NCBI GenBank assembly: GCA_011109175.1
Contig: RDEW01000065.1
Coordinates: 143,984-207,983 of the forward strand
DNA: 64,000 nt
Direction of reading: 5' to 3'
DNA from: Dicyema japonicum
Lineage: Eukaryota; Dicyemida; Rhombozoa; Dicyemidae
The notes under the pieces: generated by a model
Databases searched by the model: none
What the model was told of the DNA's origin: nothing
Seen by the model: only the letters and a program-made list of their open reading frames with translations
Shown: in pieces, positions 1-9,116 of the stretch
Layout of the letters: each line of letters opens with the position of its first letter
Numbering within the stretch: the first letter of the stretch is position 1
Program-made: the position numbers and the translations under genes

Positions 1-140
1 ATAATTCCGATTGTTTTGACATGGGATGGAGTAGTAACAAAGTACTACAAGTCCTATATGGAAAGACTTAACGTGGATGTCTCTAGAAGGGCGTACATCC
101 AATCAATGACGATTAAAAAAACTTTAGAGAGCTGATAATC
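1..140 (+). mobile_element. RLE-2 (R2-like) retroelement 3' coding fragment
   Basis: The window opens inside a reading frame giving IIPIVLTWDGVVTKYYKSY, ending in a stop near 134. It matches the C-terminal end of the restriction-like endonuclease region also present at 37.7 kb and 38.8 kb (IVMTWKGIATKYHKGY). In R2-type elements this domain nicks the target DNA. Only the extreme C-terminus is present, and the element runs off the left edge. Confidence 0.55.
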
Positions 141-149
141 GAGCATAGA

Positions 150-616
150 TCCATTAATGTGCGTTTAAACAATGCATTTATTTTGCCTATTTTGCTGTAC
201 AACTCAGAAACGTGGGGTTTGAATCAAACTTGTACTGAAAGACTAAATGCTTTTCACAGAAAACAGCTGAAATCCCTACTAGACATACGCTATCCGAAGG
301 TGATCAGCAACCAGAACCTATACACTATATGTAAATCTGAAAGCTTGGGGACCATTGTAATGAAATCTCGATGGGGATTATTTGGGCATATATTGAGGGT
401 ATATCCTGCTGCTCCTGCAAAGGATATTATGGAACTGTACTTCCTAAGCACTGGTCCTTTTCGGGGCAGACCATGGACAACACTTCTTCTGACCTCAAAT
501 AACGACCTAAAAATGCAAAATGCGACTGGAAAATCTTGATGACCTAGACGACCTCCGAGAAATTGCAATCTCAAATGATTAACTCTCTTGTTGTGAATGT
601 GCATTATTATTTATTA
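150..616 (+). mobile_element. LINE-C C-terminal fragment with 3' tail
   Basis: The frame from about 159 to 539 encodes a typical LINE C-terminal stretch: ILPILLYNSETWGLN, then RKQLKSLLDIRYPKVISN, GHILRV and FRGRPWTTLL. The same motifs in the same order occur on the minus strand at 54.4-55.6 kb and 44.9-46.5 kb. The frame is followed by a tail rich in TTATTA (600-616), as expected for a LINE 3' end. There is no catalytic domain, so the copy is 5'-truncated and inactive. Confidence 0.6.
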
Positions 617-621
617 TTAAA

Positions 622-668
622 TGTGACCGGTTGAATACGAGCCCAGGTTGAATACGAGCCGTTAAAGA
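622..668 (+). repeat. Left terminal inverted repeat of the Ginger-like element
   Basis: Begins TGTGACCGG and contains a direct doubling of GGTTGAATACGAGCC. Its reverse complement is found at 7845-7891. The outer nine bases and the inner 20 or so are identical between the two ends; the middle differs. Confidence 0.7.
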
Positions 669-1040
669 CGTTATACGTTAAAGCCGTTAGAAATCAATAA
701 TTTTTTTAATGAAAAATAAATCAATAAATTAATTAATTCCTATCTTTATAATGATTAGTAATTTTAATAATTTAAATTTCTCACAAATTTTCATTTTTTA
801 ACGGCTAACATCAGATAGAATAGTAATAGATTTTTGCTCACGCTTGTTTTTGTTTTTTGTTATGAAGGTTGTCTACTTTACTTTGCTACAAAAGCAAGAA
901 ATAATAACCTATCTGAGATATCAAATTTTACCATCCAATTTGCTGAAGGAGAAACGAAATTTCATAAGAACTGCGTCATTATTCAGACTAAAAGACTCAT
1001 TGCCGGCTCAACTATTTTTTTCAAAACAAGTTGAATTTTA

Positions 1041-2128
1041 TTGCACGTGTTCGCTGTGGAAGAAGATGAACAGAAGAGGATATTTATTGAAAATGTTCAC
1101 CTCAAAAATGGACATCCTGGTCGTGATAGACTTCTTTCTCTTCTAAAGAATCTAGTCTATGGATCTTGCAGAGATGAAGTTATGGTTGTTCTCAGGTCTT
1201 GTTCACAATGTCTGGCAAGACGGCTCATGAACACTCGACCAACTATAACACCTATCAGAGCATATACAGTGAGAGAAAGGTACTAGTTAAATATTCTAAT
1301 TTCAGGTATATTTTTGATTTGGTTGATCTACGACACTATTCAAATTTCAATGAAAATTTTTGCTGGCTTTTGGTTGGGATGGATTTTTTTCCAAATTTTG
1401 CTGGACAAGACCTCTAAAGAGTAAATCGGCTACGGAGGTGTCAAGTGCAATAAAGAGCATAATTTTAATGTTTGGAAAACCAACTATTTTGCACACGGAC
1501 AATGGCAAGGAGTTTGTAAATGAAAAAATGTTCGAGTTATGCTCAACATTTGGTATAAAACACGTCAGGGGACGTCCTAGGTGTCCTTGGGTGCAGGGAC
1601 AAGTCGAGCGTCTGAATCAGACATTGAAATTTATGATTTCTTCAACTGCTTTTCAAAGAATTTGAATTTCAAATGGATAAACATAATTGAAGAAATTACA
1701 AGTTCCTATAATTCTTTACAGCATTCAACAACGTTGCACGCTCCTTTTAAATTGATGTTCGGAGCTTCTGCCAATGAAACCATAAATAATCATTACTCAG
1801 AAGAGGAAATGAATGAAATATTCAACCAAATTGATTTATGGAATGAAGAAACACAAACTGAAGCAACTGAATATCTTGGTTTTGGTCATCAAATGAAACT
1901 TTGAGAACAAAAGCAATTTTAAATTCAAACATTGCTGAAAGAAAAATGTTAACTAAAAGAAGGTGGAAGAATGATATTTCTATCTTTAACATCGGTGATC
2001 GCGTTGTTAGAAGGGTCTATCTTGATAATAATAAAAAAACACGAAAAAGTGGCTTAAACGAACACATTGATACATTCATATATCATGTTAAAGGAATATC
2101 TGATACAGGAATGATTGATTTAGGATAA
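1041..2128 (+). pseudogene. Integrase-like DDE transposase (Ginger/KRBA2 type), broken
   Basis: Conceptual pieces in order: a zinc-binding H-H-C-C region (GHPGRDRLL, then SCSQC), a DDE core with first Asp in DLVDL, second Asp in LHTDNGKEF and catalytic Glu in QGQVERLNQT, then a basic C-terminal part (RWKNDISIFNIGDRVVRR). This fold integrates DNA ends in retroviruses and in Ginger-type transposons. A 26-nt GT-AG intron at 1280-1305 joins the first two frames. Further frame changes near 1382-1390 (a T run), 1650 and 1890 have no intron signals, so this copy is degraded or badly called. Its position just inside a terminal inverted repeat identifies it as the transposase of the surrounding element. 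Confidence 0.7.
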
Positions 2129-2439
2129 GATGGAAGTGTGATTCAAGAAAATAGCAGAGACTTAGCAAAGCTAGAATAATTTTACAATATAAATTTCTCA
2201 ATTTTTTCTAATAAAAACAGTTATTATTATTTTTGATCATTTATAATATCATTAGACTTAGGAGTTCTTAAGCTTTCAGCTTTGCATCAAAGATAGGAAA
2301 ACTTAGGATATATATTAGAGTTATACAACGAACAGAACGTAAGAAAACTAACAATTTGACGAGACACAGCTGAAACACACAATTTGAATTGAAGTTGCAA
2401 AATCACCAATGTAACTAAGAGAAAAAGTATCCATTAAGT

Positions 2440-2480
2440 CAGGGGTGTCGAACTCATTTCCCTTTGAAGGCCGCATTGAC
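2440..2480 (+). repeat. hAT-like terminal sequence
   Basis: The stretch beginning CAGGGGTGTCGAACTCA, followed by a GGCCGC box, matches the usual look of hAT transposon ends. No partner end was found nearby, so it is a remnant. The DNA just downstream (2480-2640, minus) may also hold a scrap of LINE C-terminus. Confidence 0.35.
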
Positions 2481-2762
2481 AAGCTGATAGTCGGCTCGAT
2501 ATACTGGTTGTAGAGATGATCCAATGCCGAGTTGTAAGATCTTCTGTAATGTCCAAGGAGGACCTTCACAAAGTTTCTTTGAGAAGAAGATAGCATGTTA
2601 TTTAATGCGTCCCGAAACTCATCAGGAAAAGTCATTTAGTGACGTTTTTTGTTTAGTAGAAATTTTAATTCAATAAAATTTATATTATCAATAATTAAAA
2701 TGATGTAAATTGATTATCAAATAAATAAAATAATCAGTTAATTTATCCCCAGTAAAGCATAT

Positions 2763-3930
2763 TTAAAACTGCCATCCATCCAAAGTGGACCCCGCCGACA
2801 TTATCGACGTTGCGTTGCCTCTCACGATTGCAACAGAGATCAACTGTAGTAGCCACCGGGTCTCACGTGCGTCGTGGCTTTTTAGTGTAGCTAAGCGTCC
2901 AAGTTTCTTTAGGAAGCGAAGCGATTTTCCACTTATCCCTCCAGTTGTCTCGACCACTATCGGATAAAACGCGAATCGGTCGCGTAGCGCTTCGTACTTC
3001 TACTTTGCCATCATCGTTTTTTCCGCGGAATACAGTGTGTCTACCGCGCTCCCGACAATGTTGGACGGGCAAAGCGTGTCGACACAAGTAGCGTCCCAGA
3101 CCAAAGGTTTCCCCTCTTCGAATGGGAAAATTGTGATCCCGTCGGGACGTTTTCCGTCTCCTCTGTCCAGACCAACAAATTCTAGTATGGCTGGGTATCC
3201 CGCAGACTCCAGGGCTCGCTTGACAATTCCGTTGATCGCCTTGTGTTTTGGGAATCGTCCTGCACTCCTTCAACAAGAGAGGGCATGGAGTCCATAACAA
3301 TCGACGGTTGCGCCACATCGGCATTTGTGGGTCCGGCAAATCTCCAGTCCAAGTCTGGTGGAGATGCCGATGCGGACAGTATCGTCGTCAAGATGGGTCC
3401 CGACACTGCCAACTGGGAGTGCATTGATCCATGCGCTACTCGATTCGCATCTTCCAGTGACTAGACATGCACGTCGTGTTGGTTTGATTGGTTCAGAAGC
3501 CTCTCATATTTATCCTCGCAGATGGTCCTGTAACGATCTTTCTGCTCAGGCATCATCCCCTTCAAATGCTCCATCTCTGTGATTTCAGATGATTCTGTTT
3601 GGAGTTGAAGAATCATCCTGACCAGCAGTCGGCTGGAGCCCAAAGAGGATAGATAAGCAGGGCAAGCCAGATCTTTCGTTGAAGGAATTCCCAGTCCGCC
3701 CAGGCTAACGGGTAGGGTCGCTTGGTCCCACCCTTGGTCGTCAAATTTCACATTTGTGATACGTTCAATAGTACTCCGGAAGAGGGAATCGATAGCATCG
3801 AGCTGTTGCATTTTCAAGTAGCAGGGTGCCCCCCGAAGAACGTAGTTCAGTTTCTGTGCTGATAAGGCGTTTCTCAGGTGGAATAGGGAGGTGTGTGCGT
3901 CCAGCATCTCCAGACGTCTGAATGTTGTTT
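2763..3930 (-). pseudogene. RLE-1 retroelement, 3' part, broken
   Basis: On the minus strand the order is the post-RT region (LRGAPCYLKM, VKFDDQGW, SLGGLGIPS at 3461-3907), then a stretch with GLDRGD, KRPDG and LVWDATCVD, then a C-terminal piece with FYPIVVETTGG and RETRWLLQLISVAIVRGN (2763-2957). The same order occurs at 33.9-35.1 kb. RPDG followed by WDAT resembles the PD-(D/E)XK core of restriction-like endonucleases, but this assignment is by motif only. Frames change several times, so the copy is dead. The 5' side abuts the LINE-A copy near 3950. Confidence 0.6.
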
Positions 3931-3954
3931 TTAGTTGATGTTCTTTTGTTCTTA

Positions 3955-4000
3955 GTCTTCCAAGTTCTTAAACTGCAGGATAAAATCGCCAGTTTGTCGA
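3955..4000 (-). repeat. Inverted copy of LINE-A Gag segment (partner 4148-4193)
   Basis: About 46 bases here are the reverse complement of 4148-4193, with one mismatch and a 147-bp spacer. The left arm lies exactly where the element's 5' end should be, as expected if the cDNA folded back on itself or the 5' piece was inverted during insertion. Confidence 0.75.
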
Positions 4001-4046
4001 AATATTTTCGGAATACGGACGTTCTTCGACTTGTGAGTGTGTGTCA

Positions 4047-5088
4047 ATGTTCTCTGTCAGGTTAATTATTAATTCTAAACATGGGAATTTAACTATTGTT
4101 AACATCTTTGATGGGATGGAATCAGCCAGAAGAGCTAGGATTTCTCGTCGACATACTGGCGATTTTATCCTGCAGTTTAAGAACTTGGAAGACCTTGAAG
4201 ATTTCAAAAAATCAATGAATGATAGCAATCCTTTTGGATTGGGTGGACATCAGATGGAGGAAGTAAAATTGCCTCCTTCGACTATAATTCTAAAAAATGT
4301 TCCGACATGGATAGAGATGGATGAATTAAAGGATTTTCTTCGGTCAAAGTTGACAGGAGAGTTCCGAGCTGAAAGATTTGTACGCCGTGGTGTTAGCTTG
4401 CCTATTGTTAAGCTTGTCTTAACAAGCAGGGGAGAAGCAGAATCCATTGTCAGATTGGGATTGATTATTGGATTTTTGAAGATGAAAGCGGAATGGTATA
4501 TAAAACGAGAAATTCAGTGTTTTCGTTGTCAACAGTTTGGACATATTGCTCGGTTTTGCAAGAACTTAGAAAAGTGTCTACATTGTTCGGGATCACATAG
4601 AAGATCTGAATGTAAAGCATCGCATGATACAAAAAATTGTTAATTGTGGGTCGACTACTCATCTGGCAAATTATGGAGGTTGTCCGAAAGCTATGGAAGC
4701 CAATCGTGAGAAAATGAAGAAAGTTGCTGAAAAGTCAAAAGTCTCCAAAAAAGAAGATAAGGAACTTGCCAAATCCGGAAATAGTCATACTATATCAAAA
4801 AATGCTAAGTCAGCTTTTCTTGATGGTCGAACTTGTTGGAATATTCCAACGGTCAGAAGGGAAACAGTAGAAGCTTCTACTCAGACAGAAGAACCTGTGA
4901 AGGGAAAGAAAGAAGAAATCTCAACACAGGTCAATGATGGTGAATGTCAACTTGATTATTCACAAACTTTGAAAAAATTAGAGAAAAGCATTATAGAAGT
5001 AACGAAAACAAAAAAGGATACGAAGCATTTATTGGATTTGGTGGCGATCCTAAGAGGAGGGATCAGCCACCAAAAAAATCAGAAGTAA
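4047..5088 (+). CDS. LINE-A ORF1, Gag-like zinc-knuckle protein (one frame break)
   Basis: The first in-frame ATG is at 4047 (the frame opens earlier). The protein would bind element RNA and form the ribonucleoprotein needed for retrotransposition. After a 150-residue N-terminal part come zinc knuckles: CFRCQQFGHIARFC (C-X2-C-X4-H-X4-C, from residue 158), CLHCSGSHRRSEC (C-X2-C-X3-H-X4-C), and a third with NCGSTTHLANYGGCP. The frame breaks near 4632 in a run of six A, inside the third knuckle. The downstream half continues in another frame to a stop at 5086-5088 and is rich in Lys and Glu. The break may be a base-call error, a lesion or a second recoding site. The last codons form the slippery site described separately. 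Confidence 0.7.
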
Positions 5089-5131
5089 TCAGGATAACCC
5101 TGATTAATGCCCGCTCTCTTCGGAAGCGGGC
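5073..5131 (+). promoter_or_regulatory. Candidate -1 programmed ribosomal frameshift cassette in LINE-A
   Basis: In the ORF1 frame, 5073-5079 reads A AAA AAT, a classic X XXY YYZ slippery heptamer. Six nucleotides later (5086) a perfect 8-bp hairpin starts: TAATCAGG (5086-5093), loop ATAAC, CCTGATTA (5099-5106). The ORF1 stop TAA is its first three bases. Two bases downstream is a second hairpin: GCCCGCT (5109-5115) with AGCGGGC (5125-5131), capped by TC-TTCG-GA, a UUCG tetraloop. A -1 slip moves ribosomes into the polymerase frame, which is open from before the site through to 7625. Confidence 0.75.
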
Positions 5132-7625
5132 TTCAGAGCTGACTGCATTGGTCAGCACAGTGCATATGGATGTTTTGATAGTAAATGAGACGAAGATCAA
5201 GAAGGGAAGTTCTTTTAAACTTAATGGATTTTCATCAATTAATATTCCGTGGAAGAAGGGTTCTATTTCTGGAACTTCGATTTATTATAAATCTAATTTG
5301 AATACGAAGAGACCAAGAATTATTGAAGAAGATGTATGTGAACTAGTCAGTGTGCAAATACAAACGAATATTGGATGGATGACAGTTGGAGGAATTTATT
5401 CTAAGAGCTTACGTGAGTACCCTTGGATCATTGAGAAATTTTTTAACGAAAATGTGAATCCGATTTTGGTTGGGGACATGAACGCAAAGCATGTTGATTA
5501 TGGATGTGTTACAACAAATCAGGATGGAAAATGTCTTATAAAGTGGATGGAATCAGGAGAATTGAAAATTTTGACGTCAGCAGAAATAAATCACTATGCA
5601 ATTTATAGTGGTGATAAACTTGGATTGTTCATAATGCCTCTGACGATGAGTGAAATGTGTGATCCTCCATATATCGAAAATGACATAGGAAGTGACCACA
5701 TCCCACAAACGATTGATTTAAAAACTGGTCCGGTTTACACACGACAGTTATTCATTGGATATGATGTCAGCAAAATTGATTGGAATCACTTCAATTTCTA
5801 CATCAGGCTGAAAATTGGTAATGTTTGTGATTTGGGGATTTCGAAACCGGAGGATATCGACATTCTGGATAACAAAATAAGATCTTTGTTGTTAAGTTAT
5901 CTGGAAAATTATGGAAAAAGAAAAAATCTGTTGCCGCAGGAGAATATGATAATAGGAGTAGAAGAACGCTCTTTGCGTCAGGAGAAGAATAAGTGTTGGG
6001 ATATCTTCGACTCTCAAGAACTTAAAATGCAGATCAAGTTAGTGAAGAAGAAAATAATGGATGTTGTAAAGAAGAATGAAGAAAAAGTATGGAAAAGAGA
6101 ATGTTCAAAGTTACGTCGACAGAACCCAAAATTTTGGAAACTATATGCAAGAATGAATTCTCCCAGTAATAAGAATGAAGAAATATCTCTCAAGTCAGAT
6201 GATGGTCTCACTATTCCAAAAGAAGAAATTCCAAATGTTTTACGTCGACAATTGTCCAAAATTCAAGAGATAGATCCGGCATCTTTTATTCCGATAGAAG
6301 TACAAGATACAAGAAGTAGTTATAAAGAAAAGTCGAAACTGAGTGGTCCCTTGTGTCATCCTATAACGCTGGAAGAAATAAATGCTGCAATTAAGGGTTG
6401 CAAAAATAAAGCACCAGGGTGGGATTTTATCCCAATGAGTATTTTCAAGAACGCAGGCCCAATTTTGATTGAGTGCCTAAAAATATTATATAATTCTTCT
6501 TGGAGTTTTGGTCATGTTCCAGCTTATTGGAAACGAACAATTGTACGCATGGTTGTGAAAAAAGGAAAGCCAAGGTCAAAAGCAGATAGTTATAGGCCAA
6601 TTAGCCTAGTCTGCTCAATATCGAAAGTTATGGAAAAAATTGTTTTCAATCGTCTATCAAGGCATGTTGAGGATAATAATTTTCTCTCTGATAATCAACT
6701 GGGATTTCGGCATAAAAAAGGGACTGGAGATTGCTTTAAAGAGCTAAGATCTGCAATCGAAATTTCACGAAATAAAAAGGAATTTCTTACAATAGCATGT
6801 TTGGATATAACAAAAGCGTTTGACAGTGTTTGGCACTTTGGACTTGTTGATACGTTGTCAAAAGCAGAAATTGGGAAAACTGCGTTATTATGGATAGAAA
6901 ACTTTCTTTCAAAAAGAAAGTCATATATACGTGTTGGAAATTTAATTTCAAAGAAAATTGAATTGCGAAGAGGAGTTCCACAGGGTTCAATTCTCAGCCC
7001 GCTACTCTTCAATTGCGTAATGAGAGATTTGCCGAAAACAGAGAGCGTAAATAGTCAAATGATTATTTATGCTGATGACATTCTTGTGCTTGATTCAAGC
7101 ATGAATAAACAAATTTCATGGAAAAGGGTGGAATCCCATATTACTAAGATTGGAAAGTGGTGCCAAAACAATGGGTTGACTCTATCGAGGGAAAAAACAA
7201 CAGTCACTTGGATTGCAAGTAAAAGAAAAAATATTAATCAATGTGTGAATACTGGGGATATAAAAATCTCTGAAACATTGAAGTATCTCGGATTGTTGAT
7301 AGATCGAAGAGGATCTTTCAAGGAACATATTAAAACACGAAGAAAGAAAGCTACAGGAATGTTGAAATCTTTAATTCGATTTCATTTGGAGCCTGAAACT
7401 TTTCTTTTTGTGTATTCGGCGTGTGTTGAACCATTCTTGATATATGGTTATCAAGGATGGTTTAGAACAAAAGAAAGTGATGTCTTTGTCAAAAAATTGG
7501 AAAAGTCCAGAAGATTTGCGATTAAATTGGCATATGGACTGGACTTAAAATCCAATATCGAAGAGGATTACGACCTGAAAGTCAGAAAGATAGAAAAATT
7601 ATTACATCACTTATGGAAAATGTGA
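5079..7625 (+). CDS. LINE-A ORF2, AP endonuclease-reverse transcriptase
   Basis: One uninterrupted frame, about 849 codons from the slippery site. An N-terminal AP-like endonuclease nicks target DNA: INARSLRKRA, IVNETKIK, LVGDMNAKHVDYG, GSDHIPQTIDL. The reverse transcriptase follows: KAPGWDFIPM, DSYRPISLVCSISKVMEK, NQLGFRHKKG, ACLDITKAFDSVW, GVPQGSILSPLLFN, the catalytic YADD box in MIIYADDILVLD, then LKYLGLLID. No RNase H domain is visible. The first in-frame ATG (5166) lies past the conserved INARS motif, so a start there would cut the endonuclease. This supports entry by -1 frameshifting from ORF1. Length and motif set suit the Jockey/I group. Confidence 0.85.
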   Translation, partial: SEVIRITLINARSLRKRASELTALVSTVHMDVLIVNETKIKKGSSFKLNGFSSINIPWKKGSISGTSIYYKSNLNTKRPRIIEEDVCELVSVQIQTNIGWMTVGGIYSKSLREYPWIIEKFFNENVNPILVGDMNAKHVDYGCVTTNQDGKCLIKWMESGELKILTSAEINHYAIYSGDKLGLFIMPLTMSEMCDPPYIENDIGSDHIPQTIDLKTGPVYTRQLFIGYDVSKIDWNHFNFYIRLKIGNVCDLGISKPEDIDILDNKIRSLLLSYLENYGKRKNLLPQENMIIGVEERSLRQEKNKCWDIFDSQELKMQIKLVKKKIMDVVKKNEEKVWKRECSKLRRQNPKFWKLYARMNSPSNKNEEISLKSDDGLTIPKEEIPNVLRRQLSKIQEIDPASFIPIEVQDTRSSYKEKSKLSGPLCHPITLEEINAAIKGCKNKAPGWDFIPMSIFKNAGPILIECLKILYNSSWSFGHVPAYWKRTIVRMVVKKGKPRSKADSYRPISLVCSISKVMEKIVFNRLSRHVEDNNFLSDNQLGFRHKKGTGDCFKELRSAIEISRNKKEFLTIACLDITKAFDSVWHFGLVDTLSKAEIGKTALLWIENFLSKRKSYIRVGNLISKKIELRRGVPQGSILSPLLFNCVMRDLPKTESVNSQMIIYADDILVLDSSMNKQISWKRVESHITKIGKWCQNNGLTLSREKTTVTWIASKRKNINQCVNTGDIKISETLKYLGLLIDRRGSFKEHIKTRRKKATGMLKSLIRFHLEPETFLFVYSACVEPFLIYGYQGWFRTKESDVFVKKLEKSRRFAIKLAYGLDLKSNIEEDYDLKVRKIEKLLHHLWKM

Positions 7626-7844
7626 TGTAATTTTTGGGGTCCAAACGAAGTAGAGACATGTGGTGTCTCATAAAATGACCCTACACGATGAATACAAACC
7701 CACTTAATTAGTTTTGGTTCAGGTTTTGGTTTCTTTACAGTAATTAGTTTTGGGGTTTGTTAGAAAATAAAATTTGTCTTGTCTTGTCTTGGACGATTGC
7801 CATTTTGTTTGATTGGCTGTTTAAATCGGTACATTGACTATCGA

Positions 7845-7891
7845 TATTTAACGGCTCGTATTCAACCGTATCTCATTCTGAACCGGTCACA
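7845..7891 (-). repeat. Right terminal inverted repeat of the Ginger-like element
   Basis: Inverted match to 622-668, ending CCGGTCACA and followed by TTAAA, the same five bases that precede the left end. Confidence 0.7.
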
Positions 7892-7899
7892 TTAAATAA

Positions 7900-9110
7900 C
7901 AGAAATGGTGACTAATGTGCGGTAAACATGGGGATAAGTAGACATTTAATGCAATAAAATAAACAGCGAAGTATGCTTACTAACATCTTATCTCTTTTTA
8001 AGGTAAACCTGACGCGCCTTCCCTGCGATCACCACGTAGGTCTCAATTCCTACTTATACAAGACTGGACAGGCAAAGTAGTCACTTTGCCCTTTATGTTT
8101 ACTTGTTGACCACAGGACAAATCACCTTTTCTCGTTTCCAGGCCAACTTTCTGTTTCTCCCCAGATCAATCTTTAGAATCTTTGGGAACGCCCATCTATG
8201 GTAGTTAAGTTTTTGTTAGCCATCACTTTCCTCCGCTTGAAGGGACGGGAGTAAGATTAGAACCCCCGCAAGTGGGGTTACATTAGTCTTGAGGCGATAA
8301 GGCTAAATCAAGAGTTAATAACTAAATGAATGCAGAAGTCCTGATTGCGTAGCTATTCCTTCTCAAATTTGCTAACAAACTCGCTCGAATAGATAAGATC
8401 GCAAAAATCTGATTCCTCAACATCCTTGTATTTATTTTATTTATTCACCCCCGGTCTTTTATGTAAAGGAAACTGGTGGCTACAAGAAAGTAATATTCAT
8501 AAGCGGACATCTTTAGAGTCCGATGGATCTTGGATGGCAATAATTGAAGGCTGGTATTCAGTGAAAGAACGTGCGGAGATTGAGGATCGTTTGGCCTCCT
8601 CATATAGGGTAGTCAACGTTTCGGTAATATGAATTTCTAATATCCCTGGATATACCTGAAACAGGTTTTATCCAGTTCCCCCTGTCTGAGCGGGACACAC
8701 CCTTAATTCCACTTACAGTCATATCCGCCATTGTGGAAACCCCTCCGGTAGACTAAAGAAGAGAGGGATCATTTATGCTGCCGGACAGACACTGGGCGTC
8801 TCTTGAGTTGAGTGGATAACGTTTCATAGAAATTATGGGATCTAGTAACTGAAGAGTGTGTAGAAGTTGCCTTTGAAAATTAATTGACTGGTTTTAACAG
8901 ACGTGTTATGTAAATCAATGACAAAAATTGAACTGTTAGATTCGTCAAAGTAAACATTTCGTGGTTTTTGGAGTTGTGCAACAGAAATAACATGGACGTG
9001 TCGATTCATGAAATTATTCGCTGAAAAATAGCGCACCTAATTACGATGGCAAAACTTCCAGCAGAGAAAATAAATAATGTTAATTTCCGCGTTTATTTAA
9101 TTAAGGAAAA
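7900..9110. other. Intergenic, mostly unassigned
   Basis: No gene recognised. A weak S-type SINE remnant lies around 8690-8815 (ACACTGGGCGTCTC resembles CACTGGGCGCCAC of better copies). A 68-codon open stretch at 8426-8632 (GSWMAIIEGWYSVKERAEIE) could be an exon or old transposon coding sequence; I do not recognise it. Confidence 0.3.
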
Positions 9111-9116
9111 TTCAGA

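Larger units (their letters stand above)
3955..7792 (+). mobile_element. LINE-A, nearly complete non-LTR retrotransposon
   Basis: This is a Jockey/I-like organisation: a Gag-like frame with three zinc knuckles (4047-5088), an apparent -1 frameshift cassette (5073-5131), then one long uninterrupted endonuclease/reverse-transcriptase frame to 7625. The 3' UTR contains ACTTAATTAGTTTTGG and ends near 7792 in short TTGTC repeats. No RNase H domain was seen. The intact 849-codon polymerase frame suggests recent activity. It lies inside a Ginger-like transposon. The 5' end carries an inverted duplication of its own Gag region (3955-4000). Confidence 0.8.
622..7891. mobile_element. Ginger-like DNA transposon with nested retroelements
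   Basis: Two inverted copies of about 47 bp bound the region: 622-668 starts TGTGACCGGTT and 7845-7891 ends AACCGGTCACA. The inner ends match over the segment ending GAGCCGTTAAA. TTAAA flanks both ends directly (617-621 and 7892-7896), consistent with a short target-site duplication. The interval starts with an integrase-like transposase (1041-2128). Terminal TGTGA and a retroviral-type DDE integrase are hallmarks of Ginger transposons. Two retroelements have inserted inside (about 2763-3950 and 3955-7792), which explains the length. The duplication is weak evidence because the site is AT-rich. Confidence 0.6.

Noticed and set aside
7700-7792. TTGTC tandem repeat as a CRISPR or microsatellite locus
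   Set aside because: Only three units at a LINE 3' end; simple terminal repeats are normal for such elements, and the window is eukaryotic.
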